NCBI GenBank assembly: GCA_002418625.1
Contig: DIEM01000064.1
Span: 1-64,000 of the forward strand
Direction: 5' to 3'
Source: Firmicutes bacterium UBA5774
Lineage (GTDB): Bacteria > Bacillota > Clostridia > Peptostreptococcales > Anaerovoracaceae
DNA: 64,000 nt
Shown here: positions 1 to 9,338 of the stretch, in pieces
Position numbering within the stretch: the stretch's first letter is position 1
How the letters are laid out: each line of letters begins with the position of its first letter
The notes under the pieces: model-generated
Database searches by the model: none
The model's input: only the letters and a program-made list of their open reading frames with translations
Told to the model about the DNA's origin: nothing
Program-made: the position numbers and the translations under genes

Positions 1-1210
1 GGACGAGTTTGGCATTAAGAGCGGAGAATACACCATCGATGTTGAAAAAATTCAGCAGAGGAAAAACGGCGTCGTAACGCAGCTGCGCAACGGCGTCGAG
101 CATCTGCTCAAGGGAAACGGCATCGAAACAATAGCAGGGAAAGCAGAATTTAAAGACGCCAATACGCTGATTGTCAAATTGCAGGACGGAACAGAGAGGG
201 AAATAACCGGAAAGAATATCATCATCGCGACTGGATCGGTTCCGACGATCCCGGATATTCCGGGAATCCATCTGAAAAATGTTATTACAACGGATGTATT
301 GCTCGAGTTTGATCATGTGCCGGAGAGCATGGCCGTGATTGGCGGCGGAACGGTCGGTGTTGAATTTGCAGGCATTTTCAGTGCTATGGGCACCAAAGTA
401 TCAGTTGTAATCAAATATCCGATGGTACTTCGAAAGCTCGATACAGAAATGATCAAGCGACTGACAGCGACCTTTAAAAGCAAGGGGATAGATATTGTCG
501 GCAAAGTAAAGGTGCAGCGAATCGAGCAGAAGGGCGACATTTTATCTGTTGTTGTTCTTGATGAAGCGGGGCAGGAAGGATGTGTCGATGCCGAAACAGT
601 TTTATTGTCCATTGGCAGAAGACCACTGACAGAAGGCCTTAATCTCGATAGAATAGGCGTCGATTATGACAGCAAAGGCATAAAATACGGGGAAAGCTAT
701 CAGACGAACATTAAAAATATTTACGCCATCGGCGACGTTACGGGCGAATGGATGCTTGCCCATGTGGCTTCTGAGCAAGGCATCATTGCGGTGGAATCGA
801 TCATGGGTGTGGGAGGTCATAGAGAGCTTGGGGCGGTCCCTAACTGTGTCTTCTCATTCCCTGAAATAGCCACCACCGGACTGACAGAAGAAGAACTGAA
901 AGAAGCTGGCGTGGATTACAAAGTCGGCAAATTCCTTTTCGCGGCAAATGGAAAAGCGTTATCGCTTGGCGAAAAGGATGGATTTGTCAAAATCATTACT
1001 ACAATGGATGATCAAATTATCGGTGTGCATATTCTTGGGGCACATGCATCGGATCTTATACATGAAGGCGTTCTTGCCATCAATCAGAAACTGAAGATAA
1101 AAGATATCCTTCACACGATCCATGCCCATCCGACGCTCGGGGAATGCTTTTCTGAGGCAGCCATGGCTGTGAATGACATCTCCATACACTCAGCTCCGAA
1201 GAAGAAATAA
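1..1210 (+). CDS. lpdA: Dihydrolipoyl dehydrogenase (E3), 5' end outside window
   Basis: FAD-dependent E3 component that reoxidises lipoyl groups of 2-oxoacid or acetoin dehydrogenase complexes using NAD+. The frame is open from base 2, so the N-terminus with the redox-active disulfide lies before the window; about 402 residues remain of a usual 460-470. Visible are the second Rossmann motif (VIGGGTVGVEFAG, near 336-375), the FAD-binding YAIGDVTG near 721, and the C-terminal catalytic HAHPTLGE near 1123-1146. A TTG at 179 could be mistaken for a start, but the upstream in-frame sequence is clearly E3-like. It precedes the ubiD gene by 29 bases, so the two are probably cotranscribed. A split E2 lies downstream at 9456-10414; any E1 is probably upstream of the window. 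Confidence 0.93.
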   Translation, partial: DEFGIKSGEYTIDVEKIQQRKNGVVTQLRNGVEHLLKGNGIETIAGKAEFKDANTLIVKLQDGTEREITGKNIIIATGSVPTIPDIPGIHLKNVITTDVLLEFDHVPESMAVIGGGTVGVEFAGIFSAMGTKVSVVIKYPMVLRKLDTEMIKRLTATFKSKGIDIVGKVKVQRIEQKGDILSVVVLDEAGQEGCVDAETVLLSIGRRPLTEGLNLDRIGVDYDSKGIKYGESYQTNIKNIYAIGDVTGEWMLAHVASEQGIIAVESIMGVGGHRELGAVPNCVFSFPEIATTGLTEEELKEAGVDYKVGKFLFAANGKALSLGEKDGFVKIITTMDDQIIGVHILGAHASDLIHEGVLAINQKLKIKDILHTIHAHPTLGECFSEAAMAVNDISIHSAPKKK

Positions 1211-1239
1211 GCTCTAAATTGCTATAAGGAGGTTTTATT

Positions 1240-2700
1240 ATGGAAAATGACAGGACCCGGAACCCTTTCGATCTACGCGACTGGCTGAAAAAAGCCGATG
1301 AGATGGGTCAGCTGCGTATCGCAAACGGTGCGGACCTAAAATATGAAATTGGGACGATAACTGAAATCAACGCAGCAAAGGCAGGGCCGGCAATCATCTT
1401 TGACCAGATTTCAGGATATCCGGAGGGATACAGGATACTGACCGGATCGATGCTGAATGCTGAGACGTTCGGTATGACATTGGGTATTGATGGCACTATG
1501 GGGAATATTGAGCTGGTGGATCGCGTTGCTGAAATACTGAGAAATGTGGCCACCGAATCAAAAAATTATCCGATGGAGTATGTCGAAGACGGACCGGTGA
1601 TGGAGAATAAGCTGGTCGGAGACGATGTCGACCTGAATGCGATTCCGGTTCCTTTGTGGCATGAATTGGATGGCGGGGCATACATGGGAACAGGTACATG
1701 GCAAGTACATCAGGATCCGGACACAGGTTGGGTGAATCTCGGGACATACCGGGTCCAGCGTTTTGGAAAAAACATTGCCGGCAATTATATTTCACCGGGG
1801 CATCACGGGCATATCATCCGCCAAAAGTATTGGGATCGTGGAGAGCCATGCCCTGTAGTAATGTGTTTTGGAGCCCATCCGCTTTTTTATCTGATGGGAT
1901 CCTCCGATGTGCCATCTGGCGTGGACGAGTTGACCTGGGCAGGTGCTATTGCAGGAAAGCGCGTACCGGTCATCAAAGGTCCGGTGACGGGACTGCCGAT
2001 ACCTGCGGATTGCGAAATCGCGGTTGAAGGCTACGCTTATCCCGATGGAACCATGTTGGAAGGGCCTTTTGGCGAATTTACCGGATATTATGGCGGAGGG
2101 GAAAAACAGGAGCATGTAGTGCAGGTTAAGGCTCTATATTTCAGAAACCAGCCAATCCTGCTCGGATCACCGCCAAACAGGCCGCCGAATGATATGTCCT
2201 ATCAGTTTACCGTCATGCGGTCGGCGGCTATCAAGGAGGCCCTGAGCAAGGCTGGTGTGCCGGATGTAAAGTCGGTTTGGGTAGCGGAAGCTGGTGGCGG
2301 CAGAATGTGGATCGTGACCAGCATCAAGCAACGCTACGCGGGGCATGCGGCGCAGGCCGCGGCAATCGCCTGCAACTGTCAGGCCGGGGCGTTAATGTCG
2401 AAGTATTCGATCGTGGTAGATGATGATATCGATCCGTCTAAAATGGACGAGGTGATTTGGGCAATCTGCACCAGAACAAATCCGGTGGATGATATCGATA
2501 TTTTAAGACAGTGCTGGAGCAACCCGCTGGAGACGATGATAACCACCGAAGACAAACGTGAAGGGAAGCTTTATATAAGCAAGGCCATCATCAACGCATG
2601 CAGACCCTATCACAAGATCCACGAATTCGCGCCGGTTTCACAGTCTTCAGAGAAGCTGTTAAAAGAAACCCTGGACAAATGGGGATTTTTATTCAAGTAG
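1240..2700 (+). CDS. ubiD: UbiD-family prenylated-FMN decarboxylase
   Basis: Non-oxidative (de)carboxylase that uses prenylated FMN, usually on aromatic or alpha,beta-unsaturated acids. The 486-residue protein has the UbiD catalytic triad: Arg171 in GTYRVQ, and Glu274 and Glu279 in EGPFGEFTGY. An AAGGAGG at 1226-1232 lies 7 bases before the ATG. UbiX and an LpdD-like gene follow, which is the layout of hydroxyarylic-acid decarboxylases such as gallate, 4-hydroxybenzoate or vanillate decarboxylase. A BenE-type transporter at 13480 fits an aromatic acid substrate. The exact substrate cannot be read from the sequence. Confidence 0.93.
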   Translation: MENDRTRNPFDLRDWLKKADEMGQLRIANGADLKYEIGTITEINAAKAGPAIIFDQISGYPEGYRILTGSMLNAETFGMTLGIDGTMGNIELVDRVAEILRNVATESKNYPMEYVEDGPVMENKLVGDDVDLNAIPVPLWHELDGGAYMGTGTWQVHQDPDTGWVNLGTYRVQRFGKNIAGNYISPGHHGHIIRQKYWDRGEPCPVVMCFGAHPLFYLMGSSDVPSGVDELTWAGAIAGKRVPVIKGPVTGLPIPADCEIAVEGYAYPDGTMLEGPFGEFTGYYGGGEKQEHVVQVKALYFRNQPILLGSPPNRPPNDMSYQFTVMRSAAIKEALSKAGVPDVKSVWVAEAGGGRMWIVTSIKQRYAGHAAQAAAIACNCQAGALMSKYSIVVDDDIDPSKMDEVIWAICTRTNPVDDIDILRQCWSNPLETMITTEDKREGKLYISKAIINACRPYHKIHEFAPVSQSSEKLLKETLDKWGFLFK

Positions 2701-2736
2701 GCAAGGTAAGGAGAACCCTTATCATATCGTTATACT

Positions 2737-2778
2737 CCAGCACCAGGAGGTTATTGCTGACAGACACCCTGGTGCTGG
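2737..2778 (+). other. Intercistronic hairpin ubiD-ubiX
   Basis: Perfect 11-bp inverted repeat CCAGCACCAGG / CCTGGTGCTGG with a 20-base loop between ubiD and ubiX. No U-run follows, so it is more likely an mRNA stability or partial attenuation element than a full terminator. Inference only. Confidence 0.55.
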
Positions 2779-2833
2779 GGATATTTTAATTCATAATGAA
2801 GCATACTTGGCGAGCTAAGAGAGGAGGATCTGA

Positions 2834-3397
2834 ATGGAAAAGAAAAGGTTGATAATTGGCATGACTGGCGCCACAGGACAAATTTATGGTGTTCGGATGC
2901 TTGAAATTCTAAAAGAAATCGAAGATGTCGAAACCCACCTGATCATGTCTGATTGGGCGCGAAAAACACTGGCTATCGAAACAGACCTCGATTGCGAATA
3001 TGTTGAAGGCCTCGCAGATCATGTCTATGGATTCAATGATTTGGAGGCTCCGATTTCCAGCGGTTCGTTCCCTTGCTTTGGCATGATTATTCTGCCTTGC
3101 AGCATCAAGACCATGTCTGCCATTGCAAATTCATTCAGCATCAATCTGATGATCAGGGCTGCGGACGTGACGCTAAAGGAACGCCGGCCATTGGTCTTAT
3201 GTGTCAGAGAATGTCCTCTTCATGTGGGCCATCTGAGGCTGATGAGCCAGGTCGCGGAAACCGGCGCTGTCATTTTTCCGCCGATGCCCTCTTTTTACAC
3301 AAGGCCGCAGACCATCGACGACATCGTGACTCAGACAGTCTGCAGAATTCTGGACCAATGCGGGATAGAAAGTAGTCGTATAAAAAGATGGGGGTGA
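2834..3397 (+). CDS. ubiX: UbiX-like flavin prenyltransferase
   Basis: Makes prenylated FMN, the cofactor of UbiD enzymes, from FMN and dimethylallyl phosphate. The 187-residue length is standard. Seen are the N-terminal flavin loop GMTGATGQIYG (residues about 9-19), SSGSFPCFGMIILPCS near residue 75, RRPLVLCVRE, and the C-terminal PPMPSFYTRP typical of the family. GAGGAGG at 2821-2827 fixes the ATG start. It sits between the decarboxylase it should serve and the LpdD-like gene. Confidence 0.93.
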   Translation: MEKKRLIIGMTGATGQIYGVRMLEILKEIEDVETHLIMSDWARKTLAIETDLDCEYVEGLADHVYGFNDLEAPISSGSFPCFGMIILPCSIKTMSAIANSFSINLMIRAADVTLKERRPLVLCVRECPLHVGHLRLMSQVAETGAVIFPPMPSFYTRPQTIDDIVTQTVCRILDQCGIESSRIKRWG

Positions 3398-3403
3398 CAA
3401 CCA

Positions 3404-3781
3404 ATGTACGAATCGACATTCATAATTGAAGGGAAGCCGGTCACGGTCGTTGCTGTCAATATGGGTTTGGACTTGAGCATTTCGGTCAGCGGCGGAGATC
3501 GTCCGCATATCGGCGCGGTGGCGCTGGCCATATCCCGGCCAAGCTTGTCGGATTCAGACCGTACAAGTGCCACCACATCCGTCCTGGCCATTACAGGGCA
3601 TAAGGAGGACGAGCTGGCAAAGATGATTGCGCATGGACTTGCATCCAGCCTTTCATGCAATGTGTCGGTCAGTTGCGGCATCCACATGAACAAGATCAAC
3701 CCGGACATTCTGACGATACTCCAAAAGCAGGTCGAATTGGAAATAATGAGAATCGGTATATGGTACGAAGCATTACAATAA
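3404..3781 (+). CDS. LpdD-like UbiD-associated small protein
   Basis: 125-residue protein starting 6 bases after ubiX. Size, position and pattern (a beta-rich core with GGDRPHIGAVALAI and a later HMNKINPDIL) resemble the third subunit, LpdD/'subunit D', of gallate-type decarboxylase operons, proposed to act as a prenyl-FMN chaperone. The family assignment is from memory of the operon type rather than a strong motif. No signal peptide or membrane segment. Confidence 0.7.
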   Translation: MYESTFIIEGKPVTVVAVNMGLDLSISVSGGDRPHIGAVALAISRPSLSDSDRTSATTSVLAITGHKEDELAKMIAHGLASSLSCNVSVSCGIHMNKINPDILTILQKQVELEIMRIGIWYEALQ

Positions 3782-3826
3782 ATTCATTGAAAATTGTCTT
3801 GAAGAAGCACCATCTATCCCTGTGTA

Positions 3827-3854
3827 TTGTTATTTAATCAAGCTATGATATAAT
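3827..3854 (+). promoter_or_regulatory. Sigma-A promoter of activator gene
   Basis: TTGTTA (3827-3832), 16-base spacer, TATAAT (3849-3854), about 70 bases before the activator start. Good sequence match. It would let the activator be made independently of the sigma-54 units it might control. Confidence 0.6.
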
Positions 3855-3922
3855 TTGTTCAAGGTAATTTTTAAATAAACCGAATGAAACAATTGGAATT
3901 CTATATAATGGGAGGATTGAGA

Positions 3923-5869
3923 ATGACCGAGCAGGATTATAAAACCCACCTGAATGACTGGATATGTTTCAACCAAGAAGGAATTATCGGGAAGAATGTC
4001 CGTCATATCATAGCAGAATCCTGGAAACGCAGCAAGGCAGCATTACACGGCGATGCGGAGTGTCGCGCCTTTATAGTGGAGCCATCGGTTTGGGTAGAGA
4101 CTCTGCGTAACAATACAGATCTTCGCCATGCCGCCAAAGTTGTCATGAATCAGGTCCTACCAATGGTGCAGGATTTTATCGAGATGATGATCCTGACCGA
4201 CACAATGGGAAATATTATAGAAGTGATTGGAGAAGCTGATCTGCTAAAGAGGATGGATAATGATATGGCGATAAAGGCTGGTTATAACTTCACAGAAGCT
4301 TCTGTGGGAACCACAGCCCTTGGGTTGACATTAAGAGACCAGAAACCCCACCAGGTATTTGGCTCGGAGCATTACTGCCGCACGCTGGCCTCATTCACCA
4401 CATCTGCAATGCCTGTATTTGACGATACAGGTATCGTCATCGGGAATCTTTGCTTTATTCAATCAAACAAATTGATCTACAAAAATACAATGGCCACACT
4501 TGAAGCCACAGCGCTTTTCATACAGAAACAATTTGAAATGGAAGAATCCAGTGATATGATCAATTCTCTTTTGGATGGTCCAAATGAATTGATCGTTTGT
4601 GACAAGGGCTTTGTTGTGCGCCGTGTTACGCGCAGCGCGGAAGCTTCATTACAAATTGATGCGCGGGACATTCTTTACAAGGATATCCGTATTTTTTTTC
4701 ATGATATAGATTTTACAAAAGTTACCGGAAAAAATTCAGGCACTTTTTATTCGGAGCAGCGATTTACCTTCCAAAAACGCCATGATAAGGTTTTTTTATC
4801 GATTGCGCCCATCATTATTCATAAAATTAAAACGATTGGCTATATTGTGACGCTGAGGCATGACGATCTGACGGAAGAGATGACAAAAGCCAACAACTCG
4901 TACTACCTGTATCATTTTGAAGATATTATCAGTAATAACGTAAAAATGCTTAAAACGATCGAATATGCCAAAAGAATGGCGGCAACAAACTGTTCGATTC
5001 TTTTGGAGGGAGATAGCGGCACGGGAAAGGAACTCTTCGCCCAGTCGATCCATAATGCCAGCAATAGATTAAATGGGCCTTTTGTCGCCATCAATTGCGC
5101 GTCGCTTCCCAAAGAACTCGTTGAAAGTGAGCTTTTCGGGTATGAAAAGGGGACTTTTACCGGCGCGCTTACCAAAGGGAAAAAAGGCAAGTTCGAAATG
5201 GCGGATAAAGGAACGATATTCTTGGACGAAGTAGGCGAGCTTCCTTTGGAGACCCAGGCCAAGCTCCTGCGATTCCTGGATAACAGCCTCATATCAAGAA
5301 TTGGCAGTGAATTGGAAAAGAAAATCGATGTTCGAGTGATTGCGGCAACGAACCGATCCTTGTCCGTTGATGTGGAGCAAGGACATTTCCGCGCGGATCT
5401 TTTTTATAGACTGAATGTGATAGGCGTCACTCTGCCATCGCTAAATGAACGTGCTGATGATATTGAACTTCTTGTCAGGCATTTTATTAAAAAAATGAAC
5501 AAGGAAAACGGAATCAAAAAGTCTGCCAGCAAAGAGTTTGTGGATGTCATGAAGCGAGCTGTCTGGAAGGGAAACGTGAGAGAGCTTCAGAACATTGTCG
5601 CCAGAGCCTATTATTATTCCGAGGATGATGTGATAGGACTTGGAGACTTGCCGGAAAAAATGGAGCTCAGAGAAGCCGCGCCAATTTTTCAGATAGATGC
5701 TGGGATACGACCGTTAAAAGAAATTGAAAAAGAAGCTATTATTGCCTCGATAATGGATGCCGGCGGGAACATACTCGAAGCAGCAAAGAAATTGAAAATG
5801 AGCAAGTCAACCATTTACAGGAAAATCGAAAAGTATGGTATAACGTTACCTGATTCAAAGCATAAGTAA
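3923..5869 (+). CDS. Sigma-54-dependent transcriptional activator (AcoR-like)
   Basis: Enhancer-binding protein that remodels sigma-54 RNA polymerase with ATP. The ATG at 3923 is chosen over the one at 3884 because GGAGG lies at 3911-3915. 648 residues. The N-terminal part (about 60-200) is GAF-like as in AcoR-type sensors, and residues about 210-330 are PAS-like. The AAA+ domain has Walker A GDSGTGKE (363-370), sigma-54 contact loop GTFTGA (410-415; canonical GAFTGA with Thr for Ala) and Walker B FLDE (433-436). A Fis-type helix-turn-helix ends the protein (NILEAAKKLKMSKSTIYRKI). No phosphoreceiver domain, so it probably senses a ligand. It lies directly upstream of a sigma-54 promoter for the sulfatase operon. 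Which of the six sigma-54 promoters in the window it serves is unknown. Confidence 0.95.
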   Translation: MTEQDYKTHLNDWICFNQEGIIGKNVRHIIAESWKRSKAALHGDAECRAFIVEPSVWVETLRNNTDLRHAAKVVMNQVLPMVQDFIEMMILTDTMGNIIEVIGEADLLKRMDNDMAIKAGYNFTEASVGTTALGLTLRDQKPHQVFGSEHYCRTLASFTTSAMPVFDDTGIVIGNLCFIQSNKLIYKNTMATLEATALFIQKQFEMEESSDMINSLLDGPNELIVCDKGFVVRRVTRSAEASLQIDARDILYKDIRIFFHDIDFTKVTGKNSGTFYSEQRFTFQKRHDKVFLSIAPIIIHKIKTIGYIVTLRHDDLTEEMTKANNSYYLYHFEDIISNNVKMLKTIEYAKRMAATNCSILLEGDSGTGKELFAQSIHNASNRLNGPFVAINCASLPKELVESELFGYEKGTFTGALTKGKKGKFEMADKGTIFLDEVGELPLETQAKLLRFLDNSLISRIGSELEKKIDVRVIAATNRSLSVDVEQGHFRADLFYRLNVIGVTLPSLNERADDIELLVRHFIKKMNKENGIKKSASKEFVDVMKRAVWKGNVRELQNIVARAYYYSEDDVIGLGDLPEKMELREAAPIFQIDAGIRPLKEIEKEAIIASIMDAGGNILEAAKKLKMSKSTIYRKIEKYGITLPDSKHK

Positions 5870-5901
5870 TCAAGACTATTCCTGAATATCGAGAGAAGGC
5901 T

Positions 5902-5930
5902 AAGGTGGGGGTTTCCCCCACCTTTATTTG
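5902..5930 (+). terminator. Rho-independent terminator after activator gene
   Basis: Perfect 10-bp stem AAGGTGGGGG / CCCCCACCTT with a 3-base loop, followed by a T-rich tail. It isolates the activator from the sulfatase operon. Confidence 0.88.
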
Positions 5931-5961
5931 TGTTGTACTTAAGTTTTGGCCTAGTTCTATA

Positions 5962-5990
5962 TTGGCACTGGAAACCTGGAATAGTGCCAA
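5962..5990 (+). promoter_or_regulatory. Candidate enhancer dyad upstream of sulfatase
   Basis: Perfect inverted repeat TTGGCACT-N13-AGTGCCAA centred about 75 bp before the -24 element of the sigma-54 promoter, in the position of an activator binding site. Plausibly bound by the adjacent activator (inference). Confidence 0.6.
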
Positions 5991-6049
5991 AATGATTCGC
6001 TTCATGAAAAAATAAATACGAAAACCCTGAAAAAACATGTTCGGAACGC

Positions 6050-6065
6050 AGGCATGAAAATTGCT
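6050..6065 (+). promoter_or_regulatory. Sigma-54 promoter (sulfatase operon)
   Basis: AGGCATGAAAATTGCT: GG at 6051-6052 and GC at 6063-6064 with exact -24/-12 spacing, against consensus TGGCACGNNNNTTGCW. It lies 125 bases before the sulfatase start. Confidence 0.82.
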
Positions 6066-6189
6066 GTACTAAATTTAAATATCATTTGATGTCAGAATAT
6101 TGAAAAAATAAACCGGGGAGGAGGAACGTTTTCCGTTGGTCAAGGATCCAAAAATTTGAACGTATTATGAAATGGAGGAGTATCGGATA

Positions 6190-7935
6190 ATGAAAGATAT
6201 TAAAAAAACATTATGCGCTGTTACACTGGTGACTTTCCTGGCAGGAACCACAGGATGCGCAGGTAAAGATCAGAGTGTTGAAAATGTTGATATTAATAAG
6301 ATTAACAAACTCGACGGTGGGAATTACAATATAGTTTTCATCACAACAGATCAGGAAAGATATTTCGAACAATTTCCGGAAGGGTCAGCTTATAAAGCAA
6401 GGGAATTGATGCAGCAAATGGGAACAACCTTTGAAAAAGCGTATATTTGCTCCAATGTTTCGTCTGCATCGCGCTCGGTCATCTATACAGGAAGACATAT
6501 CACGGAAACAGAATTGCATGATAATATAACGGAACCGCAACAGGATGCAATGAATCCTGAAATTCCGACTGTAGGCGATATGATGAGGGAAATGGGCTAT
6601 TATTCAGCATATAAAGGAAAAGCACATCTCAGACATTTCACGACCACTACTGAGGATGGCGTCCCTATCCAAACCCAAGGCGAGATGGAGCAGTATGGAT
6701 TTTCTGACTGGAATCCCGATGGGGATTATCATGGACGCCCATTGGAAGGATACCGGAAGGACCCGATCATCGTGGCCTCGTCTGTCAATTGGCTTAGGCA
6801 TAAAGGCACCGCGATGAATGCAGATGGAACGCCGTTTTTTCTTGCGATTAATCTGAACAATCCGCATGATGTGATGTTTTTCAATGTGGATCCTATAGGA
6901 ACAGATGTCAGGGATAATGGGAAAACACTCTTGCCTATTTTTAGAGCGCCGCAGGACAATCTTTACACCAAGACCTATCCCGACGCACCGCTCCCGGCCA
7001 GCAATATGGCTGAAGAAAGTGTAGAAGGAAGACCTGAAAATTACGCTGAGTATAGTGCTGTGGATGAGCTTTGGTTCGGCCTGGCGCCAAACACAAAAGA
7101 AGAATGGGATCGTTACAAAGATTACTACTACAATTGCATCCAGGATAATGACGATCAATTGATGAATATTCTGGCCGAATTAGAGAATCTCAACATGATG
7201 GACAACACGATCATCGTTTTTACGTCGGATCATGGGGATATGCAGGGAAGCCATAATCTGCGGGGCAAAGGTGGCTTTGTTTATGAGAACAACATTCATG
7301 TACCGCTTACCATCGTTCACCCTGATTATCCGGGCGGACAAAAAGTTAATTCAGTTGTTTCTTTGTTGGACCTGGCACCGACCTTTGTGGATTTTACAAC
7401 AGCCGATACTGCAGCAAAACAGGCGGTAATCAAGGATCTGAAAGGGAAAAGTTTAGTCCCGCTATTATCGAAGCCTGATGCTGAACTTAATGCAATTAGG
7501 CCTGCGGCGCTATATGCATTTAGTATGCTTGAAATGATGGATGGTGAGGGAGAATATGTCACAGTTCCGGATGAGGAACTTGGTTTCCCAAGAACCATCG
7601 GCTACAAGATCGATTTGAACCACAGGGGAGTCGTTAGGGGAATATTTGACGGACAATATAAATTTGCGCGTTATTTCGCACCTAACAATTTCAATACTCC
7701 GACAACCATCGAGGAATTATATGCAAACAATGATGTCGAGCTGTTCGATCTGAGCGCAGATCCTGATGAAATGGTCAATCTTGCTGCTGACAAAGAAGCA
7801 AACGCAGACCTGATCATGGCCATGAACGCCAAGATGAATGAGCTGATCTCCTCTGAAATAGGTGTGGATAACGGGAAAGAATATGCGAACATCCCCATTG
7901 AAGGTGGACTGGCAAGCATGGATAAAGGTAAATAA
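6190..7935 (+). CDS. Ser-type sulfatase, lipoprotein
   Basis: Alkaline-phosphatase-fold sulfatase. The ATG at 6190 is preferred over 6172 because GGAGGAG (6174-6180) lies just before it. 581 residues with a lipoprotein signal ending in TTGC near residue 25, so the enzyme should be anchored outside the membrane. The sulfatase signature S91-S-A93-S94-R95 followed by TGR (100-102) marks a serine-type enzyme whose Ser91 must become formylglycine. A metal-binding TTDQ near residue 50 and TSDHGD near residue 345 are also seen. It is coupled to the maturase gene 2 bases downstream. The substrate (aryl, choline or sugar sulfate) is not determined; the aromatic-acid context favours an aryl sulfate. 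Confidence 0.92.
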   Translation: MKDIKKTLCAVTLVTFLAGTTGCAGKDQSVENVDINKINKLDGGNYNIVFITTDQERYFEQFPEGSAYKARELMQQMGTTFEKAYICSNVSSASRSVIYTGRHITETELHDNITEPQQDAMNPEIPTVGDMMREMGYYSAYKGKAHLRHFTTTTEDGVPIQTQGEMEQYGFSDWNPDGDYHGRPLEGYRKDPIIVASSVNWLRHKGTAMNADGTPFFLAINLNNPHDVMFFNVDPIGTDVRDNGKTLLPIFRAPQDNLYTKTYPDAPLPASNMAEESVEGRPENYAEYSAVDELWFGLAPNTKEEWDRYKDYYYNCIQDNDDQLMNILAELENLNMMDNTIIVFTSDHGDMQGSHNLRGKGGFVYENNIHVPLTIVHPDYPGGQKVNSVVSLLDLAPTFVDFTTADTAAKQAVIKDLKGKSLVPLLSKPDAELNAIRPAALYAFSMLEMMDGEGEYVTVPDEELGFPRTIGYKIDLNHRGVVRGIFDGQYKFARYFAPNNFNTPTTIEELYANNDVELFDLSADPDEMVNLAADKEANADLIMAMNAKMNELISSEIGVDNGKEYANIPIEGGLASMDKGK

Positions 7936-7937
7936 AC

Positions 7938-9152
7938 GTGGTTTGCCGAAGTTATGCCATTTTATGCAAGCCGGCGGGCGCAAGTTGCAATATACAATGT
8001 GATTACTGCTTTTACCTCGAAAAGAAAAAATTGTTGGCCCAACCGGCGGCTGGCATTATGAGCAAAAGTGTGCTGGAACGATTCATATCACAGTATCTGG
8101 AGATAAACACCTGTGATGAAGTGGAATTTGTATGGCAAGGCGGGGAGCCGACATTGTGCGGAATTGACTTTTACAAAATGGTTGTTTCCCTGCAAAAGGA
8201 ATATGGTAATGGCAGAAAAATATTAAACATTCTTCAGACGAATGGTACATTGCTGACTGACGCTTGGTGCGAATTCCTGGCTGAAAATGACTTTCTCGTG
8301 GGCATTAGTGTTGACGGGCCGGAGGGGATGCATAATGCATATCGGCATGATTCAAACGGGAGAAAGGTGTTTTCAAAGGTGATGCATGGAATCGAGCTTA
8401 TGAGAAAATATAGAGTCTCATATAATACAATCACCGTGCTGAACAATGAAAACGTCTCTCACCCTGAAGAAGTGTATGATTTTCTTAAGAAGATAGGGAA
8501 CGGTTATATGCAGTTCATACCCATGGTGGAAAGGATGCCGGCAATATTCGAAGAAGAGCAAGGCATGATCTGGTCCGAACCGCCGGGGACACTGGGTTAT
8601 TCGGGCAGGAAGATCATGAGCCCCATGAGCATTACCCCCAAGCAATTCGGAGATTTCTATATAGCGGTATTTGAGAAATGGCTAAAGGAAGATATTGGAA
8701 AGCAAGTAGTCCAGTTCTTCGAAGCGACCTTGGGAAATCATTTGGGAAAGCCTCCCGGGATGTGTGCTTTTGAGCGAGTTTGTGGACATGCCGGCGCCCT
8801 CGAGCATAACGGCGATTTGTATTCTTGCGATCACTTTGTCTATCCAAGGTATCTTCTCGGCAATATCTTTGATATGCCGCTGTGGGATCTGATGGAAAAA
8901 AATAGGGATTTCGGCATATCAAAAGCGCTCAATCTGCCAAAGAAGTGCATCGACTGCGAGGTAGGCTATTTATGTAATGGCGGATGCATAAAGCATAGGT
9001 TCTGCATGACTGAAGATAATGAAAAGGGGTTAAACTATCTTTGCGAAGGATATTATGCGTTTTTCACGCATACATTACCGCATTTTCAAAGGATGCGGCA
9101 ATCAATCCTACAGGGAGAGGAGCCGGCAGGCGAATTTAAAGAACAGATTTAG
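7938..9152 (+). CDS. Anaerobic sulfatase-maturating enzyme (radical SAM, SPASM)
   Basis: Oxidises the sulfatase active-site Ser or Cys to formylglycine without oxygen, acting on the unfolded precursor in the cytoplasm. 404 residues. The radical-SAM motif C17-x3-C21-x2-C24 (CNIQCDYC) is followed by WQGGEPTL, and a C-terminal SPASM region carries multiple Cys (CAFERVCGH, YSCDHF, CIDCEVGYLCNGGC). The GTG start 2 bases after the sulfatase stop implies translational coupling; no in-frame ATG exists before the CxxxCxxC motif. Being paired with a Ser-type sulfatase is the classical AtsB/AtsA arrangement. Confidence 0.93.
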   Translation: MVCRSYAILCKPAGASCNIQCDYCFYLEKKKLLAQPAAGIMSKSVLERFISQYLEINTCDEVEFVWQGGEPTLCGIDFYKMVVSLQKEYGNGRKILNILQTNGTLLTDAWCEFLAENDFLVGISVDGPEGMHNAYRHDSNGRKVFSKVMHGIELMRKYRVSYNTITVLNNENVSHPEEVYDFLKKIGNGYMQFIPMVERMPAIFEEEQGMIWSEPPGTLGYSGRKIMSPMSITPKQFGDFYIAVFEKWLKEDIGKQVVQFFEATLGNHLGKPPGMCAFERVCGHAGALEHNGDLYSCDHFVYPRYLLGNIFDMPLWDLMEKNRDFGISKALNLPKKCIDCEVGYLCNGGCIKHRFCMTEDNEKGLNYLCEGYYAFFTHTLPHFQRMRQSILQGEEPAGEFKEQI

Positions 9153-9172
9153 ACTTTCTACCACAGATCATA

Positions 9173-9205
9173 CAGGCTGCCTTGATTTTAAGGCAGCCTG
9201 TTCTT
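9173..9205 (+). terminator. Terminator after sulfatase operon
   Basis: Perfect 11-bp stem CAGGCTGCCTT / AAGGCAGCCTG with a 6-base loop and TTCTT tail. Confidence 0.85.
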
Positions 9206-9250
9206 ATGTCATGCACAGTCGAAGCTAGGTAAATTGCTTTAGTCTCATTT

Positions 9251-9275
9251 TGGGAATAAAATGGCTGTTATCCCA
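9251..9275 (+). promoter_or_regulatory. Candidate enhancer dyad upstream of lipoyl/AOR operon
   Basis: Near-palindrome TGGGAATAA ... TTATCCCA centred about 77 bp before the -24 element at 9340. The sequence differs from the dyad at 5962, which points to a different activator (inference). Confidence 0.5.
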
Positions 9276-9338
9276 GAAGGAAACTGAATTTATTGGTTTA
9301 ACACAATAAAAAGCTTGATTATTCAACGTTCTGCTATT

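Noticed and set aside
9229..9243. Second copy of the -12 region (GTAAATTGCTTTAGT)
   Set aside because: No GG at the -24 position, so not a promoter; probably a short duplication.
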